A DNA stretch of 64,000 bases from Bolinopsis microptera (lineage: Eukaryota; Ctenophora; Tentaculata; Lobata; Bolinopsidae), in contig NC_087077.1 of assembly GCF_026151205.1 (NCBI RefSeq), positions 10,717,983 through 10,781,982 on the forward strand, in the 5' to 3' direction. Position 1 is the first letter of the stretch, and each line of letters opens with the position of its first letter. The position numbers were made by a program, and so were the translations under genes. The notes under the pieces are model-generated. The model did no database searches. It saw nothing but the letters and a program-made list of their open reading frames with translations, and had not been told where the DNA came from. Below, one piece after another: positions 12,186-26,413 of this stretch.

Positions 12186-12740
12186 AATAATCATTTGAAT
12201 TATAATAGTTACTGGGCGTTTGGTATTCTCCACAATACTCAATCAACAATGAATATTCTAGTTGAAAAACAGTAACAAGCTTACAGTAGTGACATATTTC
12301 AGATGCTCCGCATATACTGGACCCAAGAAGGGGTGTCATTGTTTTCCGACAAAAACGACGGATATCCCACTAACTGTAAACAAAGACGAGGTATTGTTAC
12401 AAACTGAAAACTGTGGAGTATACTGTATGATAACCTTAATTGTTAATTCAAACCGATTTAACAATTAGGTTTTATTTACAAATGGACTTCATGTTTTTCA
12501 CATTTTGAGGAATTAAGGTGCACACATTTGTCTATCAAATATTACAAGATTTGTGTCCTTCGTTCGGTAAAAACTGTACATCTCAGGTCAGGACAGCCCA
12601 CGATTTCGACTTTGAAGAACATCTGAAGTGTGGTGTCTTTTGTTTTGATAATGCTAGGAGGACAAGGAAGAAAAGAAAAAAGAAAAAAAAAGTGGATGAT
12701 GATTATTGATTAATCACTCTACACTCGACTGTCACCAGTC
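12186..12740. other. Intergenic, no supported gene
   Basis: Short open frames only, with no domain. A purine-rich tail (AAGAAAAGAAAAAAG) lies near 12667-12690. Confidence 0.5.
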
Positions 12741-14560
12741 ACGTGACTTTCTAAACACGTTCTCTAGCTGGCCCTGAATGACTATTCGAAATCCTAGCTC
12801 TCTAATCTGATCCCAACCCTAACCCTATCCCAATCTTTAACAAAAGCATACACTGAAACCCTAACCCTAACGAGAGATTAGACCAACTTCCTTATACGGT
12901 CATATCACGTGATCGAAACAGTTTTTCGCTAATATCTCGCTAGGGGAGCATTTTAACCCTATTGCCTATGTCATGGGGCCGGGGTGATTCGGAATCAGCG
13001 TCCGAAAATACATCGATCCAAGTTGGTTTCAATTGCCGGGGGCCCTTTTAGAAAAATCTCGAAGATCGATTGTACACAGGGGTGCCATAGTGCATTTAGC
13101 ACGTTCGAAAAAAAGTATGTACTAATACTAATTACTAAGTATTACTATTAGTACAAATGTTATGATCAAAACAAAATGGAAGACTTTTATTTGTTTTCAG
13201 ATACACTAAACTCTATTTTATACAATTGAACTATCGATTTCAAATTTGCTAGTATAGAGAATGCCATTTAGACCATAAAATTAAATTGTATGTTGTATTA
13301 CAAATCATATTAAAAGGATCGGTCTGGAATTTATGAAAAGCATTTAAAAAGTGTATACAACATATTGATATATCTCGTCCAAAACCTACAAGTACAACAC
13401 TATATTAAATATTTTTACTAGTTGTCTAAATTTTTTTTGGTTTTGAAGTAGCGCGTACTTGCCGGCCCGCCGTTGCTCTAATAAAAGCCCTAATAAAATG
13501 GCTAGCTTGCGTTTTTTATTTTTAATGGACTGACCGTACCCGGCGCTCGCTACTTTGTAGCAACGTACCACTTCCCCATTTCGAGAAGAAAGCGGTGCGC
13601 ACTATATACTTTATACAAATTTAAATAAGTATCATATCATCTAGCACCTAGGAATCCGTCAAGGCAAAGTTCTGCGAAGTTGCGCGCGTGCCTTGAGTTA
13701 GTTCATCGTCCATTAACTTAATTAAAATTTCAATTCCGTAATTGACAGTGCCAATTTGTTTTAATTCGTAACTTCGCTACATTGTCGTGATCACTGCACT
13801 GGTCACGCTTGATCAAATTTGGACGTTGGTACATTATAAGTATAACTAGGGGGTGCACGATAAAAATAAACTTGCTCGGACATCGGATTTTCAAAATTTA
13901 TGTTACTGTACTAGGCGGCGCTCAGCTTGTCATTCCGCCGAATCTTTATTCGGGCTAAGTGAATCACGACCTCCATCGTTTTGAAAAAAGTGCAAATGCC
14001 ATGCTTATTTGTATCACGATGTGACACCCACGGTCGTTTCACTGACGTTTCACTGACGATACAGGGGGAGCCGCGCACTTCGTGCGCGACGGGATATACA
14101 ACGTATGACAAGAATATATGTAATTCAATTAATATGCATGCATAATTGTTGTAGCGCGATGCACTACTGGGTCGCGCGCGCGCATCCAATAATGCTTCTC
14201 GGTAGATCGGCGAGATGCACCATTGTGCCTCACCGAGCTGCGCAGGATTGACATCGTGAATCAAGCATAATTGATAATGGAAGGCAAAATGCAGCGATTT
14301 CATTGAACGAGAGTAACTGTTGGCGACGTTTGACTACAAAGTACAAATGGCAGCGTTTGATCGAAAACCTGGTTTCAACCCCCCCTGTGCAATAAAAAAG
14401 AAGTTACGTATGCGCTCAAGAGCCGCCGCGCTGAGTTAGGTTGTAAAATTGATTATTTGATTGTAAAATCGCATAAACGCGCCTATGTGCTATGTGCGCG
14501 TTTTAGAGGGTTCAATTACGCCAGGCTATGTAATTATTATATGAACATAATAGCCTGGGG
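12740..14560. repeat. Repeat element with telomere-like CCCTAA tract; long version of the copy at 63.1-63.5 kb
   Basis: Shares several ordered blocks with 63130-63500: a TCACGTGAC site, CCCTAACCCTAAC runs (12812-12880), GGGCCGGGGTGATTCGG near 12975, GGCGGCGCTCAGC near 13914 and ATAATAGCCTGGGG near 14545. In the second copy these blocks sit much closer together, so one version has an internal insertion or the other a deletion. No coding capacity was recognised. Confidence 0.65.
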
Positions 14561-16020
14561 TCCCCATACCAGGTAAAATGTATGTACCATTGCTTTTGCT
14601 AGAGACTGTGAGAAAATTTCACACTATAACCAAATTCAAAATTTGTTCACAAAGCCGTGTGTATACGCGTACTGCGTGACGCGCTTGTTTCACAAGTTGA
14701 AAATATTACTACTGCAAGCGAGAGGGCTCTGGTTAGAGCAACCAAATTTGTTATACCTTTTTGGAATGATCATTAATTGACGATGTCCAATTCATGGCAG
14801 CTCGGCGCGGCACAGTAGCGTGAGAAGCCTCATTGAGTGCGCGGCGCGGCACAGTAACGCATCGCGCTACAAGAATGATCAGTGAGTTTCGCGGCCTAGG
14901 TGCCATATTTGATGGTGCGCGGCTTTTGGACCAAAAGTAGGTGTAAAAGTTTTGTGTTACGTCGTGACCCCCACGGTCGTTTTACTATGGTGTTGACCAT
15001 TGTTAATGATCTGGCCCGGCGCGCGCTACTTCGTAGCTCGTGCCGTCGGGCACGAGAAGAAAGCGGCGCGCGCTACTTCGAAGAAATTTAGACGAGTAAC
15101 ATCCGTCAAACTATGGTGTTTCTACGATACAGGGGAGCCGGGCCGCGCACTCGTGCGCGGCGGGTCATACAACGTATGACAATATTTGCTCTAACCAGAG
15201 CCTTTTCGCTTGCAGTAGCGCGCGACCGCCGAAACGCGTCACGCAGTACGCGTATACACATGGTTATGTGAATGACAATATAAGTCGCGTAATTTGACGA
15301 AATTCGTCAATTTTTATTGTATTATTCTGCAAAGGGGGGCTGAAACCAGGTTTTTGATCAAACGCTGCCATTAGTTGTCAAACGTCGCCAACATTTGCTC
15401 TCGTCCAATGAAATCGCTGCATTTTGCAACTCATTATGCATAATTGAATTACATATATTCATATGCGGAGCTTGGCTTACATAATGCAGCAATTTCATTG
15501 GACGAGAGCAGCTGTTGGCGACGTTTGACTACAAATGGCAGCGTTTGGTCGAAAACCTGGTTTCAGCTCCCCTGTGTCTGCCATATCTTCGGTTCCTTAA
15601 ATAAGATCATTCTGAAAATTTGTGAAGACCTTCCAATAGGGCTTTCACAACTGTCCGAAAAATTTAGTGGATATCGGAGTTGATATAGTAATGAAAATGA
15701 GGCAAAATGGGGCAAAATACGCTGCTTTTAGCTGTAACATAACATCTGATAGTTGGATATGCTTTAAATTTTTCGCACAGTTTTCTGGTAAGTCTATGAG
15801 TAAGCTAACATATATAACCAAATTTTGTTAGAATTGAATCAAGGGAAGGTTACTCAATACGCATTTATTCCAAAAATTTTGTTCTGGCCGAAATTCAAAA
15901 TTAGCGCTAAAAAACCATCCTACAGTTACATTCCCACACGGCTCACTGTCGATGGCGCACTACCTACTATAACTTTCCGCGCACAATCAGTAGTGATTGC
16001 CTTGCTCTAACTAGAGCTCG
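13440..16020. repeat. GC-rich cluster of direct and inverted repeat blocks
   Basis: Several blocks recur in changed order. A block with TGTTGGCGACGTTTGACTAC and AACCTGGTTTCA is found at 14291-14393 (+), 15335-15420 (-) and 15486-15575 (+); the last two form an inverted pair around a 65-bp loop. A block with GTCACGCAGTACGCGTATAC is at 14643-14757 (-) and 15180-15275 (+), with a partial copy near 16000. A block with GCGCACTCGTGCGCGGCGGG and ATACAACGTATGACA is at about 14060-14112 and 15131-15182. A block with GAGAAGAAAGCGG is at about 13575 and 15050. The region is much richer in CpG and GCGC than its surroundings. It looks like several insertions of related palindromic non-coding elements. Confidence 0.75.
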
Positions 16021-16205
16021 CACACTTGCAGATGCGCACGCCCGCTGAACAGGACTATTTTTTTCTGTGACTAGAACTATACATTTTCAAATCCAACCCC
16101 CCCTCATGAAAGCTAAAATTCATTTATTTTGACAAAAGAATTATTTATGTTGTAAGGGGAAAATAAATGTACATATAAAACAGGGTGGGCCGAAAGTTAC
16201 TGTGC

Positions 16206-17242
16206 AAACGAAAACAATAATTCTGTAGCGTTTTCATTGTCACATCTCACGTCGACGGGATCAAACGCGCGCGCGCGCAACAACTTATCTTACTGCTAAC
16301 TCAGCGACTAAACACACAACGACTTTGACAATTGACAGATGATTAAACAATTGTGAGTTATGACGGACTTAACTGTATGGGTCAACTACTGAAACTGTAT
16401 TGTTTACTATCTTATTCATTATACTGGACATGAGATGACGAAGTATCTTAAGCAGCACTTTATACCCCCACTTAGAACTTGATTAGTCACGAACAATAGA
16501 ATCATCAAAAACCAATACAATAAAACATCTTGATCAATAAATGCCTAGCAGCACCAGACAGCAGCCGTGTACCTTTTTCGACTCCGTGGATTCCCTGATG
16601 GACTTTTGTTTACTTTTGTTAATAATCGGACCAACCTTTCTTTCTCGAAACATGTATCCTATTGTATTTCATTATAGTATTAAGATGTGAAGATATACTA
16701 GATATTACAACGAAATAGAGGTATCCAAATTGGCCCTTGATATTAACTATAACCGTGTTGATGGTTTTAAATTTTGTATGTTGTAAGTACTTTAGTTTGT
16801 GAAGCGTTTACTCCTCCCCCTCAGCAAGACAGTTTAAGTTAGATTGTAGATTAATGATAATAATTGTCAAATGACGTTATATATTATATAACAGTTATAA
16901 ATGTTCAATAGTTGTAGAGCGATTTCAAGAGTAGTGGTCCCACAGGGGTCCGAAAAAGCCGTACAGGCACTTGGGTCCTTATCCTTGTCACTAATCTCAA
17001 TTGGATTCGGTTTACACAAAACATGAACATTTAGATGTACACATTGACACGATATTTATTAGAAAGCAAAAAGTATAAAATAATGCGTGCGTGCGCGGCT
17101 TGAGCCGCGCCGCATAAGAACGGATGCGTGCAGGGGCTGGAGTACGCTTGTATGTAGATTAATGAAATGTTGCATTGTAAATATTTAAAACTGACGATAT
17201 ATTATGATCTAATAGTAAATTTTACAAAGCTGGCTTTGGATT
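16206..17242. other. Non-coding sequence, nothing recognised
   Basis: Contains a short GC run (CGCGCGCGCG near 16268) and otherwise AT-rich unique-looking sequence; no exon or repeat was identified. Confidence 0.5.
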
Positions 17243-17406
17243 TACGGGTATCGGCCTTACAAAATGACACGAAAAAGGAGATGGCTCTGAAATGCACAAA
17301 AATGAGTTTTGTTCATGTTTTATTATCCAGATAGGTAGTTCAACAAGATTGCAGCCAGATACTGCGTCAGTGCGTCTATTATAAGTTAGATGATTTTGAA
17401 GAAAAA

Positions 17407-20400
17407 ATGAACGACAATGGATTATCGTTATTAAGTTTGAATATTGATGGATTCAGATCAAATTTGACTGCTTTTTAGTGCACCATGGACGTTTCAAAGC
17501 TGATGGATATTTCCTTGTGAAACTAATGTAACAGAACATGAGTCACAACCATTTTACATACCGGGTTATAATAAATTTGTACTTAATCGATTATTGAAGG
17601 AGGATGGAAAGCTTAAACACAAAGGTTCTGGTTTGGTAACGTTTTTGCGTGACAAATTTAATAATATTAATCAAAAATTTGAGCTTTGTTATTCTACCGT
17701 TGATTTTGAATCACTTTGTGTTGAAATAACAGTTAAATCTGAAAAGTTACTAGTTGTTAATTGTTATAGATCACCAAGTGGAAACTTTGATTCATTTATC
17801 GATATGTTTGGCAGTATCTTAAGTAAATTGAACACATTTAAGGGACACAAAAAGCTATATTCTGGTGACTTATAATGTAAATCTATATAACTCCAATTCT
17901 AGTGTTGTTAGGAGATATTTAGACTGCATGTTTAGCAATAACTTTTTACCAATTATCTCACGTGCTACTCATTTTGGAGGCTTAAATGGCACATGTATTG
18001 ATCATATACTTACTAACAATATATCTAACATAATTTGTAACGGCCTTATACGATGTAATATAAGTCGTCACCTTCCTACATTCGTAGTTTTGGACTATAA
18101 TTTTGATCCTAACGAAAAGTGTAGAAATAGAAATAAAGTAAATATTAATGACTTTTTATTACAAGGGTTTTTGAATGATTTTAAATTATTAAAATTTGAT
18201 CTTGAAAGTGATTCTGCCGAAAATATGTATTCCTTTTTTGACAGAAATTTTAGAACTCTGTATGATAAGTGGTTTATTAAAAGTCAGAAGTCTAGTGGTA
18301 ATAATTCTCTTCTTCGCTCTGATTGGAATTCAATAGGAGTGGCCAAGAGTAGTGACACTAAAAACAAACTCTATGATATTTGGGGTTATGAATAAAACTT
18401 AGAGTTAATTGGAACAAATATGTTGATTACAAACGAGTGTTTGATGCTATTAGAAGTAAAGAAAAATTTGAGTATTTTGATAAATGTTTTAAAGCAAATC
18501 AACATGATTTGAAAAGACTTGGAAACTGATAAAACGGTTTACTAGGTAGGAAGAGATCAAACAGATACTAGTTTTTCCTAATCAAGATGCAGCGCATAAT
18601 TTTAATTATTATTTTGTTAATATTGCTAATGATCTTTTACTAAAAACGTATGGTGAAAATGCTAACGCGGATTTAACAGATTTTAATAAATATATGCCTG
18701 AGAGGAACATAAGCGAGCTATCGGATATTAATTTTTCAAGTGAAGAAATAATAATATTATAAGTAAGCTTAATAATAGCAAGGGTACGTATTATTCTCCT
18801 AGGGTCCTCAAACTTTTAGCTACCACTTTAAGTCCTTTACTGGCTGATATTTTTAATAAATGTGCAAATGAAGGTTATTTTCCGAAAGAATTAAAAGCAG
18901 CAAAAAATAATTCCTTTGTATAAGAATAAAGGATCTATTTCTGATATAAGCAATTATCGTCCTATTTCAATGTTACCTGTTTTTGCTAAGATTTTCGAGA
19001 AGTTAATACTAAAAACGTATCTGATTTCTTTAATAAGCACAATCTTTTCTGTGATAATCAGTTTGGTTTCCGCCGTAAGCACTCAACCTTTCATGCACTT
19101 GTTTCAGCAGCGTAGAAAATCTTCATGATGCTATCGATAATAAGAATTTTACATTAGGTATATTTATAGATTTTTCCAAAGCTTTCGATACAGTGCGGCC
19201 ATAATATCTTGTTAGAAAAACCCCGGAGAACTAGGTTTTTTCGAAGGGAAAATCATTAAATTTTTTTAAACAGGGTTTTTTATTCCCGATCCCTTTTGTT
19301 GTTGCTATGGGGGGTTCCCAAAATTGTCTTTGAAAATAACCTGTTTGGAAAACCACAGGGTTTAGTGGGGAGGGGGGGCCCCCGGGGGGGGGGGTTTCAT
19401 TTTTTTTTTATCAAAGGGGGGGGTTGGGGGGGTATAAAGGGTTAGCTAAAATTTTTTCCTCTTTTCAGATGATTTAAAAAACCCTTTTTTTTCAAAATAA
19501 AGACCGAAATTTAATCTAAAAAAAATGCTAATGAAAAGGGATTTTCAAAAATTAAAACTATGCTGCTTAAAAGGTTTTAAACTTTAAAATTTTTAAAAAG
19601 CTGTTTTATGGAATTCGGAAGTAGTAAAGTTCCTAAGAATCAAAGTGGGGTTGGGAAAAATTTAAAAACCAGTTTAAAAAAAGTGAATAAGTGGGAAAAT
19701 TTTTTTGGGGGTCATTATTATTCTAATTTAACGTGGAAAGATCATATTACCAATGTAATAACGCAAGTTTCAAAATCTGCGGATCACTCTACTCCATAAG
19801 TTCTATAGTACCAGCCAAAGTGTTAAGACAAGCATATATTTCACTTGTTCAACCATATTTAATGTATTGTATACCACTGTGGGGTGCTGTTTTTTCACCA
19901 TCCTTTGCTGCAAAAACTGTTTGTGTTGCAGAAAAAATGTATTCGTATTGTGAGTAGAAAACAATAAAGAGTTGATCACAAGTTTCAACATACGAAACCA
20001 ATGTTCTTTCGTTTGAAATTATTAACCTTGTTTAACTTATTTACATACTTTACTGGATGTATTGCAATGAGGCTACTTAAAGAACAAATTCCTGTTATGT
20101 TTATCGCCGGTTTAGCAAGTCAAGTAGATCATGCAGACTTCTATATTCCTATATTCTCAATGTCTAAGACCAAGAATAGTAATTTTGTTTTTAATGCATC
20201 CAAAATTTTAAATTATCTCCTTGATCATGATGTCCGTATCATATTTTGTCAATTTCACTATTTAAAAAGAGATTTAAGAACCATTTGCTTCATATACAAA
20301 ACCTAGGGCTAAATGGGGATCATGGATGGCTACCATGTAATCACGGATATCTTCTCGAATGTATCAATTTCATAAAATAAGATAATTTCAACTAGGGAAA

Positions 20401-20640
20401 TATAAATTGAAGTTAATGTTTTGGGGACGTTTGTGTGTTTTTTGTGTGTATTTTATTGTGAGTATTGTAAAACAAGATGGGGACTATAATTGTAACGGTT
20501 TAAGTGTATACGTCTTTATTAATGTTGCCTCCGATTTCACTACACTGACAACATTCACTTTTTATTTTTTGTGTTATTTTTTACTTGAGATCTCATATCA
20601 TAAAATTTTACCATCGCGATACGGGTATTAATTTACCTCC
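17407..20640 (+). mobile_element. LINE (jockey/CR1/L2-like group), decayed
   Basis: Plus-strand non-LTR retrotransposon. The endonuclease (17407-18395) shows LLSLNIDGFRSN at the start, then CYRSPSGNFDSFI, a degraded GDFN-type block, THFGGLNGTCIDHI and ISRHLPTF. The RT (about 18890-19200) shows SISDISNYRPISMLPVFAKI and IFIDFSKAFDTV. The connection domain (about 19730-20310) shows VLRQAYISLVQPYLMYCIPLWG. The reading frame is interrupted repeatedly: at least two breaks in the endonuclease and several in the RT. The catalytic YADD region falls in the abnormal stretch 19200-19700 and cannot be read. 3' UTR-like sequence follows to about 20640. Confidence 0.8.
19200..19700. other. Stretch with inflated homopolymers, probably poor-quality sequence
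   Basis: Runs of T, A and especially G and C (for example GGGGAGGGGGGGCCCCCGGG near 19372-19390) interrupt the place where the LINE's conserved RT core should be. The flanks on both sides still read as LINE protein. This pattern is more like sequencing or consensus error than evolution. Confidence 0.5.
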
Positions 20641-23600
20641 CAGCGGTGAGACACCGCTTCCCTCCTTCGCCATGTTTGAAGCTCTCCATCATCTGTTCTA
20701 CTTCAGAGGGAAGTGATTTATTTTATATTTTAAAATTGTTATTATTCCAGTATAACAAATAAATTTTCTAATCGTGTAAAAATCGTGTATATTTTTCTTC
20801 CCGGGGGTTGATTTGATTGAAAAACCGTAAATTTTGCGATAAAAATTGTCATCTTTGAAATCTTCCAAAAAAAACATGCCTTACAAAATGACAATTTCGT
20901 CACGGCTGTCATTTTTAACAGCAGCCTATAGAAATTTGATTTCACCTAGGACAGTTAGATAAATATAATAGATTGAAGATTAGAATAGCTTTTACAGGAA
21001 AAAGGATGATTAAAAAAAGTTGGGCAATTTCGCGTGAGATAGTGTTAGAATCTTAATTCTATTTGTAGCTTGTTTTCGTAATGTGCAGTACCAATTCCTA
21101 GAACTGAATGATCTTTGACGTAGAACCATGGGCGAAATATTTATGCAGATGTTCAGCACACTTCACTGAGGTCGGTACTGACATGGAATGTGAGGTGCTG
21201 CTCTGTAGTGTCCAACAAATCTGTTTGGCTGATAGAACTTTCACATCGTCCTATGGGTATCATCATGTGTCCTGACTTGGTGATCACTAGATTCTCCTCT
21301 CCTCCAAGGGCATACACTTTGTCAGTTTCATTATCCGATCTTCAATCTTCATCTTTTTCATAGACCTCTCTGGACAGTAACAAAGGAATATCATTATCCA
21401 CAACAAACACCGCTTAAAGTTAACTTTCCTGACCACATTATTGTTACTGGAGTTCTTTCTGTATCTTAGCTGTAACTGCATCTCCATCCCCGAAACGAAA
21501 ATTCTTCTCACAAGGAGTCACCTTGACCTCTTCATGTTCAGCTGATGTGAGAGATTCCTCGAAGACTGTCAGCCATTTCTTTCCACACACTGTGGAACTA
21601 GCACCTGTATCTAAAAGTGCTCTATTTGTCGATTCTCCCATAAGATACGTGAGGCACTCGTCTTCGTCTTCTTGTTGGAAATCAGACTCAAAGAAGCAAG
21701 CTTCTTCCCTCCAAATGTGTTGTACTTACAGTCTCTCATTATATGGTCTGTTTCCTTACAAATATGACAACGTAAGGGTCCTGATCGTTGTTCTTGTGCT
21801 CCTTGTCTGGGTCTAAATGGAGCTTGTTGATACACGTCCCTGAACTCTGTCCTTGAAAATGCAGGTCTTTGTCCAAAGGTTCTTTGTCCGAAGGATCTTT
21901 GTCCAAAAGTTCTTTGACTGTAGGGTCTTTGTCCAAAGGTTCTGGTCTAAAAGGTCTTTTAGATGAGTAAAAATCCCTGTGCTGTTGATGTCTTTGTTGA
22001 TAAAAGACTTCCTGGGGATCTTCTTCCTGGTTGCTCTGGTCATCCCCTTCATACTCTACCTCGAACTCAGGCTCTGAGGCTGATGGTATGACAATTCATC
22101 AAAGTGTTCAGATTTGTTGACGTCGTACTGTTGGAAGTACGTGTTTACAGGCTCTTCTTTAATCTTTGGTTTCCGATGGCATATGTTCCACCGCTTGCGC
22201 CGCTTGCGCTTGATGAAGAAGAAGATGTATTAGTATAATCTTCTCCGTAGTGCTCTCTTAAGCTGGGATTCCATATTCTCGTAGCTTAACTAGAGACCGT
22301 TGCCCTGATCAACGTCTTTTGATGGTCCGAGAGATTAGCATGATGTAAAAGGAAGTACGCTAGTACTCCATCTTCAAATACCACAGTAGTACCACGCTTC
22401 TGCACAAGGCTCTTGTAACGATGGCTAAATTCTCTCACATACTCTTCCATGGTCACTTCCTTGGGTCTTCTGTAGTTCATGAAACTGTCATGGATGTAAA
22501 GACTGACTGTGTCTGGTCTTTTTCATATAACTTATCCAGTTCCTTAATGAGAACATCTATTCCTCCATCTTTGGATAACTCATCCACGTCTAGCTGTATA
22601 GCCACAGCTTCTGGCTTTCCGGACATATGCATGATTAATGCAGCTGCTCCTGCTTCAGGCTTGGACCGTGGTTACCTTCTTCCACCACTGAACTCTCCGT
22701 TTCCAATCTGAATAGTTGGACTTCTCATCGAGAACAGGTACTTTGTCACTTCCCATGATGGATGTAGAAGAATCTGAAAGCTGAAATCGGGTGTTAGGTG
22801 TTAAGTGTTAGTTAAAATATACAAAAAATAAATACGGTCCGGTGTAACGTAGTTCTTCCTGCTACCACTGTAACGTAGTTCTTCGCACGGTCACATTTGT
22901 CAGTTGATTTGCTAAATTTTCTATTACATGGTGTTGAGATAATAAGGATTAATAGATACAATTAAAGTACATTTTGTACGTGACATGTGTAATAAAATTA
23001 CCGCTAACAGAATATTTCAGATTCCTACTTCTAAAAGTCTAACATTTCAGTTTCAAACTTACCTTTCAGAAAGACGATCCTTTCTTCTAAAAGACATGAA
23101 AGTGTTTACCTGATATTACTTTATTAACTTGCATCTTCTGTAGGAAGTGTTAACAGGGGATGTTTGGTATTTTATGTTGGGATGAGCTAGGAGCAGATTG
23201 CTCAGCGTGAGTTTGTTTTATAAGAATGCTGTCGTTTCGATCAACATGCTATTACATGTTCTTCACTGATCCGAGCCTTAGGGACTCAGTTTGAACCTGT
23301 TTTTAAACGACAGAATCATGTATTTTACGTTTTAGAACTGTTTAGTACAGTGGTGTGTGTCAATGATTTGTTAGTGACTCATTATTGACTCTCTAGAGGT
23401 TTGTGTTTAAAAGCTTGAATAGCTCTAATATTTAGTTTTAGTACGCAGTGTTTCTGTCATTACGATAACTCGATACAGAAATCTCTAAAGATCACACTTG
23501 TTTACAGTGTTGGACGGGTATTTTTTTGTGCACCTGTCAGTCTAAGAACGATGTTTCAATTCCGTTCATAGAAAAGAGATTTTCGTATTAAGAACTTTGA

Positions 23601-24959
23601 TAGTTAATTAGCTAATAGTTAGACTGTATTAATTCTATCGGACGTTTTGTACAAGTATTATATCTCTCAGATCTCACGCTCAGCGTGGAAGGCAGTCATT
23701 TTAGCCACTAGCCTGTTTACAGCGGATGTTTTTCCTGCGTTAAACAGAGATTTAATCCACTTGTACCACGTGACTCGCCGAATATGGAATAATCGTTAAC
23801 CTGCTTTTTTAGTTATCTGCTTTTATGACAGTGGACATGACACGTATTAGATTTGCCTTTGTTTGAGCCGCGCATTTGTAGCTCAAACTCATAGAAAGTA
23901 TCTTTTTCGTTTAGCGCGCACGACACGTTTTTTGTGTTGCGTGTGGGGATTAGAATATTCTTAACTCTACGGTTTTTTGCTAGAGTTTATTTCCTAATTT
24001 TAACTCGGATAGTCGGATAGTATTTTTTAACAAAGAAAGTATAGGGAGTTATGACTTTAAGATTGTAAAAGTCATGAGCTAAAATTATTAGTAAGTACTT
24101 TTTCTTTTTTAAAGTAGGGGAATGTTAGAATCTTAATTCTATTTGTAGCTTGTTTTTTGTACTTCATATTACTAACCCTGTATCTCACTTTAGCAAAGGT
24201 TTAGTTCCAGTGATTGTATATACAGTGTTGGGGGGGGTCCAACTACAAAAAAATACGAACGCACCCTAAAATTTCAAATTCGTATTCGTATTTTTTCGTA
24301 TTTTTTACAAATCGTCATTTTGATAAATAGAAGATCACACATCTTCGTAATTAATCAGATCTAAGCTCAACTTAGCAGTGAAGAAACATTAAAATAATAT
24401 GTAAACCATCATGTATCATACATAAAACCTGGGGGTGCAACAACAAAAACGATGAACCCACACAAAATTTTGAATTCGCTTCCTTTTTATCGTTTTTTTT
24501 ATTAAAATTTGGAATATATTGTGATCCATTTTATGTTTATTTGGAAATTGGTCCATTTAACTGAATAATGTATAATCATTGAACAGCTATAAACTTGTTA
24601 TAGATCTTTAATAAGAGGGTTGGAGTTGTCACGGACTCCTAGACCCGAGTGCTTTGGGCCTCTTGTGAGATCGATTGTTTCTGCTCATTGATTTTATCCC
24701 TGCTACTTGTTATTATGTATTAGTACAACACTAGGTACCCGGGTTATATTTTGTGGTCCGGTCTTTAAACATACCATAATATCACTAATACACTGCACCT
24801 TAAATGTATAGTCAAGTCATTTGTATCGTGACACATGCTTGGCTGGGGGATCATGTTTTGTGTCCGTTTTTGTCCGTTCGGTACCCTATATTTTCAAAAC
24901 GGACAAAAAGTAGGGCGGACAAAAACAGACAAAAAATGTTATGGAAATAACATTTAGAT

Positions 24960-26375
24960 GCTTCTCTCCTCCTCCTCCTCCTCCTCCTCCTCCTCAGTTC
25001 TCCTCCTCCTCCTCCTCCTCCTCCCCCCAGTTCTCTCCTCCTCCTCTTCCTCCTCCTCCTCCTCCTCCTCCTTCTCTCCTGAGTCCTCCTCATCCTCCTC
25101 CTCAGTCCTCCTCCTCCTCTTCCTGAGTCCTCCCCCCAGTCCTCTTACTCCTCCTTCTCATCAGTCATCCTCCTGAGTCCTCCTCCTCCTCCTCCTCCTC
25201 CTCCTCCTCCTCCTCCTCCTCCTCCTCCTCCTCCTCCTCCTCCTCCTCCTCCTCCTCCTCCTCCTCCTCCTCCTCCTCCTCCTCCTCCTCCTCCTCCTCC
25301 TCCTCCTCCTCCTCCTCAGTCCTTCTCCTCAGTCCTCATCCTCCTCACCAGTCCTCGTCCTCAGTCCTCCTCATAGTCCTCCTGAGTCCTCCTCCTCCTC
25401 CTTCTCCTCCTCAGTCCTCTTCATCCTCCCCCTCAGTCCTCCTCCTCCTATTCAGTCCTCCCCCAGTCCTCCTCCTTCTCCTCCGCAGTCCTCGTCCTCA
25501 TTGTCATCCTCCTTCTCCTCTTCATTCTCCTCCTCATCAGTCATCCTCCTCCTCAGTCCTCCTCAGCCTACTTTTCCTCTTCCTCTTCCTCATCCTCCTC
25601 CTCCTCTTCAGTCAGACAAAAACAGGACAAAAATGTTATGGAAATAACATTAAGATGCTTTTCTCCTCCTCCTCCTCCTCCTCTTCAGTCTTCCTCCTGA
25701 GTCCTCCTCCTCTGGAGTCCTCCTCCTCTGGAGTCATCCTCCTCCTCCTCCTCAGTCCTCTTTCTCCTCCTCAGTCCTCCTCCTCCTCCTCAGTACTCCT
25801 CCTCCTTCTCCTCCTTCTACTCAGTCCTCCTGAGTCCGAGGGGGGGGGGGGGGGGATTCAGGTACCAAGTGCGGACTTCACGTTGGTGGGTGGGTCATTT
25901 TTTCCTCCCAAAAACACAGTTAGTACATGGTACTAAGGAGTTCATTTTTGGGTGTTCAACCCCAAAAAACCCATTTTACCTCAAAATTCAATTTGGGGTG
26001 GTTTGTGAGGTTTTTTTGAGTTTTTTTTGGGGTTTTTTGTAATTGTTAAATTTTTTGTAACTTTTATCTAATTCAGTAATTCGACTACATGAAAACAAAA
26101 CCCCTACTGAATAGTGGGTATAATTTGCCCATTTCCCATGTTTAATGAGCTGTTTAAAGCAATTTATGGGTGGGTATCTTATTTTATATACCCCATACTC
26201 AGTTAGTACCGTGATTTCTCAACAGTTATTACCCGCAAAAGCCGGCAAAAGGGGGTGGGTGTCCTAATTATTATCCGGAAAAGCAGTTAGGTACCGCAAA
26301 GGGGGTGGGTGTGTCTAGTGGAAAAATATCCAAAACTACACTTGTCGACGTGATGTCCGACACTTGGTACCCCGA

Positions 26376-26413
<38 letters not shown>

